From Polyangiaceae bacterium (lineage in GTDB: Bacteria; Myxococcota_A; Polyangia; Polyangiales; Polyangiaceae), in contig JABSRN010000011.1 in assembly GCA_013214025.1 (NCBI GenBank), positions 81,872-145,871 on the forward strand: DNA of 64,000 bases, in the 5' to 3' direction. Below the pieces are notes generated by a model that saw only the letters and a program-made list of their open reading frames with translations, searched no databases and had not been told where the DNA came from. Shown here piece after piece: positions 1-9,461 of the stretch; position 1 is the stretch's first letter; each line of letters begins with the position of its first letter. Position numbers and translations under genes: made by a program.

Positions 1-1010
1 CGGGTGTACAGACGCCGCACCCAACCCCTTTGGGTCCTTCCGGCTCGCCCGGCTCGTTGGATAGCTGAGGCTTGGCTGATATCTTGGAGTTCGAGCACAG
101 CTCGGCCGCCCCAGGACGAGTAGGAGGCGACGCGTGCGAGACCGCTGTCGATCACCGTTGTCACGCCGTCGATGGTCACGGAGGATTCTGCGACGTTGGT
201 CGCGAGTACAATCTTGCGGAACCGTTGCGGGGCGACGGCGCGTTGTTGTTCCTTCAGGCTCAACTCCCCATGAAGCGGCAGTACCTCTAGGGTGTCGCTG
301 CCAAGATTCTTTCCTAAGAGCTGTAGCGAGTTCTGAATTTCGCGTGTGCCCGGCAGGAACACCAGTAGGTCACCGCTGGAGTCCCGCTCGAGGGCGTCCC
401 GAACCGCATGGCTTACGCGGTTCTCAAGGTATCGCTCATCGACGTCGGCGTCGTAGGTAATTTCGCAATCGAAGGCTCGTCCCTCGGTGGTAATTCTCGG
501 AGCGCCCCCCAGGTAGTCGGCGACGGGGCCTGCGTTGAGGGTGGCGCTCATCACCAGGAGGTGCGGCGCGTTGGTCCTCTGGCGACGAATGCGGTCCAGT
601 AGCGTGAGGCAGAGGTCGGTTTGAGCGTGCCGTTCGTGAAATTCATCGAGAATCACAACCGCTACGCCGTCTAGCGGATCTCCGCTCAACAATCGACGGA
701 GCAACACGCCTTCGGTGACGAAGCGGACGCGGGTTTCCGGGCCGCTCACATCCTCGAAGCGCACCGTATATCCGATGCGTTTTCCGGGCCGCTCCCCGAG
801 CTCGCTGGCGACGCGGGTAGCGGCGAGCCGTGCGGCCAATCGCCGCGGCTCTGTTACGATGATCTCTCCGCTGACACCGGCGTCCAGCAGTGCCCTGGGA
901 ACACGAGTCGTTTTCCCAGCCCCGGGAGGCGCTTCGAGTACGAGGACACCCTTGGCGCGGAGCGCGGAGACGATCTGCGGGAGGTGTTCGTCGAGGGGTA
1001 GCGGTATCAG
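1..1010 (-). CDS. hrpB: ATP-dependent helicase HrpB, 5' part only
   Basis: This is the N-terminal part of a DExH-box helicase; the rest runs off the left edge of the window. Reading the minus strand gives a Walker A motif APPGAGKTTRVP, the motif II variant LDEFHERH that is characteristic of HrpB, motif III MSATL, and motif VI QRAGRAGR shortly before the edge. HrpB proteins are NTP-driven RNA helicase-like enzymes of uncertain cellular role. The start is unclear. The reading frame continues open upstream into the glycosyltransferase gene without an ATG, GTG or TTG near the expected N-terminus. The given end is a CTG codon at 1008-1010 that would place the N-terminus where the family usually begins, six bases past the stop of the upstream gene. 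Family assignment is secure; the start is not. Confidence 0.85.
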   Translation of the reverse strand, partial: MIPLPLDEHLPQIVSALRAKGVLVLEAPPGAGKTTRVPRALLDAGVSGEIIVTEPRRLAARLAATRVASELGERPGKRIGYTVRFEDVSGPETRVRFVTEGVLLRRLLSGDPLDGVAVVILDEFHERHAQTDLCLTLLDRIRRQRTNAPHLLVMSATLNAGPVADYLGGAPRITTEGRAFDCEITYDADVDERYLENRVSHAVRDALERDSSGDLLVFLPGTREIQNSLQLLGKNLGSDTLEVLPLHGELSLKEQQRAVAPQRFRKIVLATNVAESSVTIDGVTTVIDSGLARVASYSSWGGRAVLELQDISQASAIQRAGRAGRTQRGWVRRLYT

Positions 1011-1015
1011 GACCG

Positions 1016-1747
1016 CTACCCCTGAAAGCGAATCATCCAGGTGAGCTTCGCGAGATTCTTCAAGACATTGGGCACGCGCTTGAACAAGTTGATCGATGGT
1101 GGTCGCTTTTCGAGTACGCGAACTGGGATTTCGATGACTGTGTTCGACGAGCGGTAGGCGCGGATCACGAACTCGCTGGCGAACACGTCTTTGTCTGCCA
1201 AACAGGCTTCGACTTCGCCCAGAAGCGAGTTCCGGCGAAATGCCTTCAGTCCGTGGGTGTCCGTCCCCCGGAAGCCGAGTAGGAGTCGCAGTAAATTGGT
1301 GTAACCAACGCTAGCGGCGTGTCGCAAGAAGGGGCGTTCGTCTTCGGCTCCGGCGATCAGTTTCGAGCCGATCACCATATCGGCTTCTCGCTTCTCGAGA
1401 ATTTCGATGGCGCGTAGGTGAAAGTCGGTGTCGCAGAGATCGATCTCTTCGCAGATTACGAATTCGCCCTTCGCGCGGCCGATGCCGTCCCTCATCGCCT
1501 TGCCGTAGTTGGGCTCGCCGATGGAAAAACTGCTGACCTCGGGGTAGCGTTCGCTGAGGGTTACAGCAAGCTCCACCGTGCGGTCCGAGGAACCGTTTTC
1601 GGCGAGAATGATCTCGTAGGACCAGCCGAGGGGCTTGAGTCGATCTTGTAGATCCACCACTGCCGACCGAAGAATGCCTTCCTCGTTGTAGATCGGAATG
1701 ACGATGCTGATGTGGGGTCGGCGGGCGCCGTTGGTGGGTTCGCTCAT
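1016..1747 (-). CDS. Family 2 glycosyltransferase (dolichyl-phosphate-sugar synthase type)
   Basis: The 243-residue protein has the GT2 fold signature at its start: ISIVIPIYNEE followed by EIILAENGSSDRT, the nucleotide-sugar binding half. In place of a clear DxD it has EEIDLCDTDFH near residue 105. It has no membrane segments, unlike full DPM/GtrB proteins. GT-A enzymes of this kind move a sugar from a nucleotide donor to a polyprenyl phosphate or a glycan; the substrate cannot be told from sequence. The stop codon lies a few bases from the proposed hrpB start, so the two are probably co-transcribed. The start ATG at 1747 fits because the GT2 motif begins about 12 residues later. Confidence 0.8.
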   Translation of the reverse strand: MSEPTNGARRPHISIVIPIYNEEGILRSAVVDLQDRLKPLGWSYEIILAENGSSDRTVELAVTLSERYPEVSSFSIGEPNYGKAMRDGIGRAKGEFVICEEIDLCDTDFHLRAIEILEKREADMVIGSKLIAGAEDERPFLRHAASVGYTNLLRLLLGFRGTDTHGLKAFRRNSLLGEVEACLADKDVFASEFVIRAYRSSNTVIEIPVRVLEKRPPSINLFKRVPNVLKNLAKLTWMIRFQG

Positions 1748-1879
1748 GGGGCCTCGGAAAGTAAGAAAAGAAGTGTCCGGCTTTTCGTCCAGACGGGGGG
1801 AAATGTCAAAGGTGCCGCAAATCTGGGAAATTGAGGGGTTGTTTTGTCTCTGGCGGCCTCTGGGACGAGATGCGCGCCC

Positions 1880-4624
1880 TCAGTGGGCGTCAGTCCAGCT
1901 GGCCCCGGCACCCACGTCCACCACGAGGGGCACGCGCAGGGGGTAGACGTTTTCCATTCGCTCCCGGACCACGTCTTTCGCGTTAGCGACTTCGGATTCC
2001 GGCACTTCGAACACGAGTTCATCGTGAACCGTCAGGATCATGCGGCTGCCCGGCGTAGGGGGCTCCCGAAAGGTGAGCATGGCTAGTTTGAGCAGGTCAG
2101 CGGCGGTCCCCTGAATGGGCGTGTTCATCGCGATGCGCTCCGCTGCCAGTCGGCGAGCCCGGTTGCCGTGGTGAATATCGGGCATGAGCCGTCGCCGTCC
2201 GAGCAGAGTGCTGATGCTCTCGGCCCGCCGTGCGGTTTCGATCGTCTCGTCCATGAATCGCCGGACGCCTTCGTACTGACGAAAGTAGCTGGCGATGAAA
2301 TTCCCGGCTTCCATGCGGTGGATGCCGAGGCTCTTGGCCAGGCCGCTGTCGCCTTGACCGTAAACCACTCCGAAGTTGACGGCCTTAGCACGTCGTCGCA
2401 GCTCGTCGTCGACCTTGTCTTCGGACACTTCGAAGATTTCCATGGCCGTTCGAGTGTGAATGTCCTGTCCGGTTTTGAAGGCTTCGAGCAATCGCGCATC
2501 CTCGGAGAGATGTGCGAGTACCCGCAGCTCGACTTGTGAGTAGTCGCCGCTGACCAGTTGGTAGCCATCCGGGGCACGGAAGGCGCTGCGAATAGAGCGC
2601 CCGAGCTCGGTCCGAATCGGGATGTTTTGGAGGTTGGGATCGTGGGAGGAGAGCCTTCCGGTGGCGGCGACCGCTTGGTCCCAGCTGCAATGAATGCGTC
2701 CGGTCTTGGGGTGAACCAGCGCGGGCAAGGCATCCACGTAGGTCCCTTTCAGCTTGGCGAGCTGGCGGATCTCCAGAATCAGTTTCGGCAGTTCGTGCTG
2801 TTCAGAAAGAGCTTCCAGCGTCGCCGCGTCTGTGGATCGTGCTGTTTTTGTTCGCTTGAGAGGCTTGAAGCCCAAATCGTCGAATAGGAGCTTTTCGAGT
2901 TGTCGAGGGGAGTTCACGTTGAACTCCTTGCCCGCGATCTTGTGAGCCTGCTCCTCCAAAGACGCGAGGTCACGGCCCAGCCGGGCTCCGAACTTTGTCA
3001 GGAACTCGCTGTCGACCTGTACGCCGTCTTTTTCCATTTCGGCCAGCAACGGGGCCAAGGGCAACTCCACCTCTCCGTAGAGCTTGTCGAGATTTTCCTC
3101 GGCGATTCGAGCCTCGAGGCGTTCCCAGAGACGGAAACAGGCGTCGGCGTCGGCTGCGCCAAAGGGGCCGGCATCGGCGACGCTCACTTCATCAAAGCTG
3201 ATGCGCTTTCTACCTTGCTTCGTCAGGTCGAGGAGGGGCGTGAGGCTGAGGCCCAACTCCCGGGCTGCGAGGGACTTGAGATCGTTCTTCTGAGATGCGT
3301 CCAGCAGGTAGGCGGCTAGCATGGGATCGAAAGCGACCTCCTCTAGCTCGATGCCGTGTTGGCTCAGCAGGACGCGTGAGCGCTTGATATTGTGAATACA
3401 GAGTTGAACGCCGGCTGTGGCAATGAGCTTGCCGAATTTTGCGAGCGTTGTTTTGGAGTCGAGCTGTTTGGGGCCCGCCATGTCGCGGTGAGCGAGCGGC
3501 ACATAGTAGCCCTTGCCGTTTTCGAATGCGAAGCCCAGGCCGACCAAGGTGGTGGCCATAGGCCCGCCGCGAGTAGTCTGGGTTTCGAGGGCCCACTTTC
3601 CCGCCTTGGATGCGAGCGCTAACAATTCATCCAGGCGCTCGTCGCTGAGAACGGTTTCGAGCTCGGCCGCCACAGCGGCAGGGGTCGGCTGTGCTGCGCT
3701 GGCGCTGCCAGAGCCTCCACCCGAAAGCGGGAGCGACGTCTGGCTTTCTTTGTCGAGAGCTGTGAGCTGGCGCTGGAATCCCAGTTCGCCATAGAGCGTT
3801 CGCAGGCGATCGAGATCACGTCCGCCATAGGTGAGACTCTCCCGGTTCAGGGTGACGTCGCAGTCTTCCTTCAGCGTGACCAGACGCTGACTAAGAAAAG
3901 CCTGATCTCGGTACTCGGTGAGATTCTGGTTCAGTTTTTTGCGAGTGACCGACGCCAGGTTTTCGTAGACCCCTTCGAGGGTGTCGTGGGTGTTGAGCAA
4001 GTCCTTTGCGGTCTTGGGCCCCACGGAGGGGACTCCTGGCACGTTGTCTGAACTATCCCCCATGAGAGCCAGCAAATCCCGCAGCTGGTTCACGCGCACG
4101 CCGAATCGCTCTTCCACTTCTGAGACGCCAAATACGCGATTACGCATGGTGTCCCACATCAACACATCGTCGCCCACCAGTTGCATGAGATCCTTGTCAG
4201 CGCTGACAATGACCACGCGGATTGATTGTTCTTGGCAATGTCGGACTACGGTCGCAATGAGGTCGTCGGCTTCGACACCGTCTTGCTGGAACACAGGGAT
4301 CCCGTAGGCGTCGATCAGCTCGCCGGTTCGCTTCATCTGCACCTTCAGATCCTCGGGTGCGGGCGGGCGGTTCGCTTTGTACTCGGGATAGATTTCTTTG
4401 CGAAAGGTACGCGTGCGAGAATCCATCGCGACCGCCAACATTTTTGGCTGGCACTGTCGGGCCATGCGGTCGAGCATGTTCACGGTGCCAAACACCGCGT
4501 TGGTGGGTTCGCCACTGGGGCTACTGAGGGGTTGAACGGCGTGATAGGCGCGAAACACAAATCCGCTCAGATCTACGAGATATAATACGTCGTCAGAACC
4601 GGCGTCGAACAATGGGGTGGACAT
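1880..4624 (-). CDS. polA: DNA polymerase I
   Basis: The 914-residue product has the usual three-part PolA layout. The 5'-3' exonuclease (about 1-300) shows LVDLSGFVFRAYHA, GVEADDLIATV, SADKDLMQLV and GDSSDNVPGV. The polymerase domain (about 540-914) shows motif A SGDYSQVELRVLAHLSED near residue 690, motif B KAVNFGVVYGQ near 750 and motif C LTVHDELVFEVPE near 865, so gap filling and Okazaki processing should be intact. The middle 3'-5' exonuclease domain appears degenerate. Exo I, normally DTE, reads ETQ near residue 346. Exo II, normally with a catalytic Asp in a KYD context, reads KRS near 412. Exo III reads FGAADADA, without the usual Tyr. Proofreading is therefore inferred to be absent. 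The gene is divergent from the kinase gene with about 100 bp between the start codons. Confidence 0.97.
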   Translation of the reverse strand: MSTPLFDAGSDDVLYLVDLSGFVFRAYHAVQPLSSPSGEPTNAVFGTVNMLDRMARQCQPKMLAVAMDSRTRTFRKEIYPEYKANRPPAPEDLKVQMKRTGELIDAYGIPVFQQDGVEADDLIATVVRHCQEQSIRVVIVSADKDLMQLVGDDVLMWDTMRNRVFGVSEVEERFGVRVNQLRDLLALMGDSSDNVPGVPSVGPKTAKDLLNTHDTLEGVYENLASVTRKKLNQNLTEYRDQAFLSQRLVTLKEDCDVTLNRESLTYGGRDLDRLRTLYGELGFQRQLTALDKESQTSLPLSGGGSGSASAAQPTPAAVAAELETVLSDERLDELLALASKAGKWALETQTTRGGPMATTLVGLGFAFENGKGYYVPLAHRDMAGPKQLDSKTTLAKFGKLIATAGVQLCIHNIKRSRVLLSQHGIELEEVAFDPMLAAYLLDASQKNDLKSLAARELGLSLTPLLDLTKQGRKRISFDEVSVADAGPFGAADADACFRLWERLEARIAEENLDKLYGEVELPLAPLLAEMEKDGVQVDSEFLTKFGARLGRDLASLEEQAHKIAGKEFNVNSPRQLEKLLFDDLGFKPLKRTKTARSTDAATLEALSEQHELPKLILEIRQLAKLKGTYVDALPALVHPKTGRIHCSWDQAVAATGRLSSHDPNLQNIPIRTELGRSIRSAFRAPDGYQLVSGDYSQVELRVLAHLSEDARLLEAFKTGQDIHTRTAMEIFEVSEDKVDDELRRRAKAVNFGVVYGQGDSGLAKSLGIHRMEAGNFIASYFRQYEGVRRFMDETIETARRAESISTLLGRRRLMPDIHHGNRARRLAAERIAMNTPIQGTAADLLKLAMLTFREPPTPGSRMILTVHDELVFEVPESEVANAKDVVRERMENVYPLRVPLVVDVGAGASWTDAH

Positions 4625-4722
4625 CGCCCTGGGCCTTAGCAGATCGTGGCATTTGGCGGGAAGCCGTCCGCTGTGTGCTCGGTCCTTTGAAATGCGCGGG
4701 AGCCGGTTTAGGCTGTGTTCCT

Positions 4723-6186
4723 ATGGGTGAACTCCAACCCCCGGCTGAGCTCATCGCGCAGAAATATCGCTGTACGCGGCTGCTGGGCCGCGGCGGCATG
4801 GGAGCCGTCTGGGAGGGCGTGCACGAGAGTCTCGGCACCCGAGTGGCGGTCAAATTCATCGATGCCGAACACGCCGAGAGTAACGAGGCCCGAAAGCGCT
4901 TCGTCAATGAGGCCCATGCGGCGGCGAGACTCAACAGCAAACACGTTGTTCAAGTCTACGACCAGGGGGTGACCGAGGACGGGCGCCCCTATATCGTCAT
5001 GGAGTTCCTGTCGGGGGAACCCCTGGACCGCCGGCTGGCGAGGGGTCAGCGCCTGGGCAAAGAGGAGACAGTCCGAATCATCCACCAGCTGTGTCGCGCG
5101 CTGGTGCGAGCCCACGCAGCTGGCATCGTTCACCGGGATCTCAAGCCCGAGAACGTATTTTTGGTATGGGACGAGGAAGACCAGAGGGACGTTTGCAAAC
5201 TCGTGGACTTCGGAATCGCTAAGTTCACCACCGACAGCGTGGGTGGTGCGGCGGCGACTCAAACCGGTGCCGTGCTGGGGACGCCACATTATATGAGCCC
5301 GGAACAGGCCCGCGGACTCCGTAGCGTCGACTCAAGGGCGGATCTTTGGAGCGTATGTGTCATCGCCTTCGAATGTTTGGTGGGCCGTCGACCCTTCGTC
5401 GGGAGAGCGATGGGGGATTTGCTGGTCAATGTCTGCACGGAACCGGCGCCCGTTCCTTCCACCCTTCATGATGAACTGCCCCCTGCCTTTGACCATTGGA
5501 TCGCGCGTGGGCTTCAGAAAGAGCCCGACGGACGGTTCGAGACCGCCGAACAGTTGTCGGACGCTCTGGCGGAGGCACTGTCGGAACCACGACTGAAGTT
5601 CGCGAGCCTGGCTGACGGGTCGGCGCGGCCGGCCCTGACCACGAGGGGGGGCGAGGCGAATTCCCCAGGAGCTTCAGCCGAGGGGGGGGGAGCGAGCCGA
5701 ACGGGCACCGGGACATTGCCCGCGCTGCCCACTCGCCGGGCCAGCGTGCCCATGTGGGGACTTCTGGCGCTGTTAGTGGCGGGTGGCAGTTGGACTCTGT
5801 TCCGGTTCGGTGGCGCGACAGCACCCAACGCATCCGTGACTCCGGGTGCCTACCCAAGTCCGACGGCGGCGCCAGCGCCCCTGGTCGCCGTGGTGGGGGT
5901 GCCCTCTGCCAGGGTCGTTCCGTCAGCCGCAGCGGCACCCGCGATGACGGCTCCGCCTGGGCCATCGCTTCGGCGGGGCTCCGGTCGGCCAAGCCAGTTC
6001 GCGGCGGACGACGGTCCTCGCGTCGACGGGCGTCATGCCGGCATTGCAGCGCACAAACGGCAACCGTCAACCTTACTGCCGAGCAGCGCAGTTGCAACGC
6101 CCAGCGCATCAGCGGCCGTTCTGGGCGCGCGCCCGCGGGGCCCGAAGGTCTCGGAACCGGCGCTCATCGATGAGCTGGGTTATTGA
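4723..6186 (+). CDS. Membrane-anchored Ser/Thr protein kinase
   Basis: The 487-residue protein carries an N-terminal Hanks-type kinase domain (about 10-280). It has the Gly-rich loop LGRGGMGAVWEG, the lysine in RVAVKFID near residue 44, the catalytic loop IVHRDLKPEN near 138, VDFGIAKF near 162 and the activation segment GTPHYMSPEQARG. A single hydrophobic segment at about residues 343-360 follows a Pro/Ala/Gly-rich linker. The remaining 120 or so residues are low-complexity Ala/Pro/Ser-rich and probably extracytoplasmic, with no recognisable sensor domain. An upstream in-frame start at 4612 would overlap polA on the opposite strand. ATG 4723 is preferred because the domain begins right after it. 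Such kinases phosphorylate FHA-domain partners; a double-FHA protein is encoded 10 kb downstream. Confidence 0.92.
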   Translation: MGELQPPAELIAQKYRCTRLLGRGGMGAVWEGVHESLGTRVAVKFIDAEHAESNEARKRFVNEAHAAARLNSKHVVQVYDQGVTEDGRPYIVMEFLSGEPLDRRLARGQRLGKEETVRIIHQLCRALVRAHAAGIVHRDLKPENVFLVWDEEDQRDVCKLVDFGIAKFTTDSVGGAAATQTGAVLGTPHYMSPEQARGLRSVDSRADLWSVCVIAFECLVGRRPFVGRAMGDLLVNVCTEPAPVPSTLHDELPPAFDHWIARGLQKEPDGRFETAEQLSDALAEALSEPRLKFASLADGSARPALTTRGGEANSPGASAEGGGASRTGTGTLPALPTRRASVPMWGLLALLVAGGSWTLFRFGGATAPNASVTPGAYPSPTAAPAPLVAVVGVPSARVVPSAAAAPAMTAPPGPSLRRGSGRPSQFAADDGPRVDGRHAGIAAHKRQPSTLLPSSAVATPSASAAVLGARPRGPKVSEPALIDELGY

Positions 6187-6382
6187 AACTGGCTCACTTT
6201 GACCGCAATAGCGCGACCAGGCAGCGGTTGGATTCCGTTGAAAATGCTGAAACGCGGAACAGGTGGGATGCGCGGAACTAACTAAGATAATTGATGTAAT
6301 CATCGTTTCGTACACCCTGCTGCAAAGAATTACATGTGCGTGACAATCGGCCCGCAGGGCGGTGTTACTCCGCGCTCGTCAT

Positions 6383-7864
6383 ATGGCTTCTTTGATTATC
6401 GTCGCGTATTTCGGTGTTCTTCTCTTGCTTTGCACTTACGGCGCGCACCGCGCGCACCTGGTGTGGCTTTGTTACCGTCACCGCAAGCGTCTCGCGGCGG
6501 TCGGGGAACTTCCGGCCCTAGTTGAGGCCGACCTGCCTCGGGTTACGATTCAGTTGCCGCTCTATAACGAGGCAACTGTCGTCGAGCGGCTGCTGGATGC
6601 TGTCGCCACCATGGACTACCCGCGGGATCGGCTGGAAATTCAGGTCCTGGACGATTCGAACGACGAGACCATCCAGTTGGCGCGTCGCAAAGTGGAACGC
6701 CTCCGCGACCAGGGACTCGACATTCACTACGTTCGCCGCCCGGATCGGGTTGGCTACAAGGCTGGCGCTTTAGAGTACGGCTTAACGTCTTCCACGGGTG
6801 AATTTATCGCTATTTTTGACGCGGATTTTATCCCCCAGCCGGATTTCGTGCGAGCTACCATCGGGCATTTCGCCGATCCCAAAATCGCGATGGTTCAGAC
6901 GAGGTGGCAACACCTGAACCAGGCTGTGAGCTTGCTCACCGAGATCCAGGCGATGATGTTGAACGGACATCACCTCGTGGAGAATCGCGCTCGATGCGCA
7001 GCGGGCCACCTCTTCAACTTCTCTGGCACCGGCGGCATCTGGCGTCGCGCAGCTATCGACGATGCGGGTGGTTGGGAACACGATACGATCACTGAGGATT
7101 TGGATCTTTCCTACCGCGCGCAGCTGCGAGGCTGGCGGTTCATCTACCGTCCCGATGTCACGACTCCTGCGGAGTTGCCGGAAGAGATGTCCGCGTTCCG
7201 CGCTCAGCAGTACCGTTGGGCGAAGGGGACCGTCCAGACGGCGCGCAAGCATCTTCGTCGCATTCTCAATGACGGTGGGCTCGGCGTGGAGCAACGCATT
7301 GAGGCGGTCTTCCACCTCACCCCCCATTTCGCCTATCCACTGATGCTCCTGTTGAGCGTGCTGCTGTTACCGGCGTTGATTCTTATCCCGGCAACCGATG
7401 TGTTGACGATGGCTCTGGTCGATCTGCCCTTGTGTCTCGGAGCCACGGGTTCCCTTGCAGCGTTCTATTGTTCTGCAGAGCGCGCCGGTGGCGGGACCGT
7501 CGGATCGGCTTTGCGCCGGCTTCCGGCACTCATTGCCCTCGGCGCTGGACTCAGCCCTCACCTCTCTCGCGCCGTGTTGGACGGCTGGAATGATATGGCT
7601 GGTGAGTTCATTCGCACGCCCAAGCGGGGCCGCACTGCGGGACGCTACCGTCAGCGCGCTCAGCTTCCTATGGTCGAACTCGGTCTGCTGCTTCTCAGCC
7701 TTTGCGCGGTGGTAGCTTCTATCGAGACTGGCCATTACTTCGCGACGCCGTTCACCATGTTGTTCGCTGGTGGCTATGGCTACGTCTCTTACCTGGTTGT
7801 TTCCGAGCAGCTCAGTGTTGGCGACGATGCTCCCTCGACCGAGGTCGCCCCCGCAGCCGAATAG
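6383..7864 (+). CDS. Processive membrane glycosyltransferase, family 2 (cellulose/mannan synthase-like)
   Basis: The 493-residue protein has an N-terminal membrane helix, a cytoplasmic GT-A domain and several C-terminal helices. The processive GT2 motifs are in order: VTIQLPLYNE, VLDDSNDET, GYKAGALEYGL, FDADF (the DxD motif), FSGTGGIWRR, TEDLDLSYRAQLRGW and QQYRWAKG (the QxxRW motif). These define enzymes that polymerise beta-linked sugars and pass the chain through their own membrane channel. The family resembles plant CslA-type mannan synthases and bacterial BcsA relatives; the sugar is not predictable. There is no PilZ domain and no bcsB-like neighbour, so it is not a canonical cellulose operon. 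GTG at 6362 is an alternative start seven codons upstream. Confidence 0.85.
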   Translation: MASLIIVAYFGVLLLLCTYGAHRAHLVWLCYRHRKRLAAVGELPALVEADLPRVTIQLPLYNEATVVERLLDAVATMDYPRDRLEIQVLDDSNDETIQLARRKVERLRDQGLDIHYVRRPDRVGYKAGALEYGLTSSTGEFIAIFDADFIPQPDFVRATIGHFADPKIAMVQTRWQHLNQAVSLLTEIQAMMLNGHHLVENRARCAAGHLFNFSGTGGIWRRAAIDDAGGWEHDTITEDLDLSYRAQLRGWRFIYRPDVTTPAELPEEMSAFRAQQYRWAKGTVQTARKHLRRILNDGGLGVEQRIEAVFHLTPHFAYPLMLLLSVLLLPALILIPATDVLTMALVDLPLCLGATGSLAAFYCSAERAGGGTVGSALRRLPALIALGAGLSPHLSRAVLDGWNDMAGEFIRTPKRGRTAGRYRQRAQLPMVELGLLLLSLCAVVASIETGHYFATPFTMLFAGGYGYVSYLVVSEQLSVGDDAPSTEVAPAAE

Positions 7865-7973
7865 AGCTCCTCCAAACGGCCGCTTTGGTTCAAATCAGGG
7901 CGGACCTATTGGGTCGTATGTGCTGGAAGCACGTACACCGCGCACCCGCTGACGCCGGCAAGCTCGGGGGTAT

Positions 7974-7988
7974 GGGGGCGCAGCCCCC
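7974..7988. terminator. Short GC-rich hairpin after the glycosyltransferase gene
   Basis: A perfect 6-bp stem GGGGGC / GCCCCC closes a 3-base loop about 110 bp past the stop codon. There is no T-run after it, so it is at best a weak or factor-assisted terminator. The rest of the 269-bp gap up to ihfA holds no feature I can support. Confidence 0.25.
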
Positions 7989-8133
7989 GGGTGCGTCACG
8001 CTGATTTACGCGTCTTTGATAGACATTTTCGACTGCCGCGTTAACATGAAGGCCTGTTCAGCGGGGGGCGGCAACAGATCGATATCTATCGGTCATCTTT
8101 TAGTCAAAGCCTCCCAAGAACCGGAGTTGTTGC

Positions 8134-8466
8134 ATGACCAAGGCCGATATCGCTCACGCCGTCTACTCGAAGCTCGGGGGTTTCTCGAAGAAGGAGTCCG
8201 CGGACCTCGTTGACCTCATCTTCGAGACAATGAAGGAAACCGCTGGCCGCGGAGAGAAGGTCAAGATCTCCGGCTTTGGCAACTTCGTATTGCGAAACAA
8301 GCGTCAGCGGCAGGGGAGGAACCCCCAGACGGGTCAACCCATCGTCATCACCGCTCGTCGGGTGCTCAATTTTAAGGCGAGCCAGCTGCTCAAGCAGGCG
8401 CTGAATGACTCATCGGAAGCAGAGCCCCGTCCAGAGGCGGTGGCTCCGAGTCTCACCGAACTATGA
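8134..8466 (+). CDS. ihfA: Integration host factor alpha subunit
   Basis: The 110-residue protein is a DNABII (HU/IHF) family member. It begins MTKADIAHAVYSKLGGFSKK and carries the family core VKISGFGNFVLRNKRQRQGRNP, split around the beta-arm. The beta-arm has the conserved proline in GRNPQTGQPI, which intercalates and bends DNA by about 160 degrees in known IHF. The C-terminal 15 residues are a short acidic and polar tail. IhfA normally works as a heterodimer with IhfB, which is not in this window. The gene is followed by a MerR-type regulator gene, the familiar ihfA-merR order, but pheS/pheT do not precede it. Confidence 0.9.
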   Translation: MTKADIAHAVYSKLGGFSKKESADLVDLIFETMKETAGRGEKVKISGFGNFVLRNKRQRQGRNPQTGQPIVITARRVLNFKASQLLKQALNDSSEAEPRPEAVAPSLTEL

Positions 8467-8651
8467 GTCTCAACGAACTTTGACGGAACGAATCGCGTGA
8501 ATTTTTAGCGCGAGATGTGGGTGCAGCGATCGGGAAGTGCGGAAGTCCACACAACCCAACAAACGATATCTAGGAATCAGATTGTGGTCGCGGGCCGTTT
8601 TTAGCGGACGTAGTTACTGGCGCAATCTGAGTGTGTTAGCGGAGGCAACTG

Positions 8652-9368
8652 ATGGCGAAGCGTGACCTGGTTAAGCTCTACTACCGAATCGGCGAAGTCT
8701 CTCGCATTGTGGGGGTTCAACCTCATGTGTTGCGATACTGGGAGACCGAGTTCCGGACGATCCGTCCCCAAAAATCTAGTCGAGGGCAACGAGTTTACTC
8801 CCGAAAGGACGTAGAGAAGCTCATTCGAGTGAAAGAGCTTCTCCGACACGAGGGTTTTACGATCGCAGGAGCGCGGAAGAAGCTGCGTGAACGTCAGTCA
8901 TTGCCTGCCCCGATGGACGGAGCCGCTGGCGTGACGGCAGCCTCAGCCCCGATTGCGGGTATCGCTCCAGCACACCAACCGACTGTCTCCGATAGCGCTG
9001 TGCCCTCGATGCGCGTCGCTGACGGGGCTGCGGATACTGCTATTTCGCCGGCTTCCTTGGCGGCGGCAAGAACGCGCTCCGACGCGGCACCGACCGCCCG
9101 AGCTGGACGGTTGGATTTGGCCGACCTGTCAGGGGGGGCTCTTCGCCCCGCTGCCGTTCCGGGTTCAGGGAGCGCTCCCTCGGGCGAGTTTCATTCTGAT
9201 ACGTCCGGGTCACAATCTGGGGATGCTGTGAGCTTTGCTCTAGGCACTAGTGCGGGTGAGAAGGCCACTCGTGCCGCCAAGAGAATGCGGCGAGGGCTCA
9301 CGAATGTGCGAGCCGACATCGTCCGGATGCTAGGGGAACTCGGCGATCCGGTCGCTGAGTTGGACTAG
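8652..9368 (+). CDS. MerR-family transcriptional regulator with long disordered tail
   Basis: Residues 10-80 form a MerR winged-helix DNA-binding domain: [20 protein letters not shown], then [14 protein letters not shown] and a helix with [13 protein letters not shown]. After about residue 85 the chain becomes Ala/Pro/Ser-rich and looks disordered until a final basic, amphipathic stretch ([20 protein letters not shown]). Proteins of this type are regularly encoded next to ihfA in Proteobacteria, but their target is not known. No metal- or drug-binding Cys cluster is visible. The 185 bp between the ihfA stop and this start could hold an independent promoter. Confidence 0.85.
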   Translation: MAKRDLVKLYYRIGEVSRIVGVQPHVLRYWETEFRTIRPQKSSRGQRVYSRKDVEKLIRVKELLRHEGFTIAGARKKLRERQSLPAPMDGAAGVTAASAPIAGIAPAHQPTVSDSAVPSMRVADGAADTAISPASLAAARTRSDAAPTARAGRLDLADLSGGALRPAAVPGSGSAPSGEFHSDTSGSQSGDAVSFALGTSAGEKATRAAKRMRRGLTNVRADIVRMLGELGDPVAELD

Positions 9369-9461
9369 TCGGAGGCGGAGCGGGCGGAGCCGTCTCTTCC
9401 GGCCCGATAGCGTCTTCCGGCCCCCCAGCTGCGTCGCGTCCTAGAGTGGTTGAACGTGGTC

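Noticed and set aside
7865..8133. Possible tRNA with a GGTTCAAATC element near 7886
   Set aside because: The flanking bases do not pair into a T stem and no acceptor or anticodon arms form.
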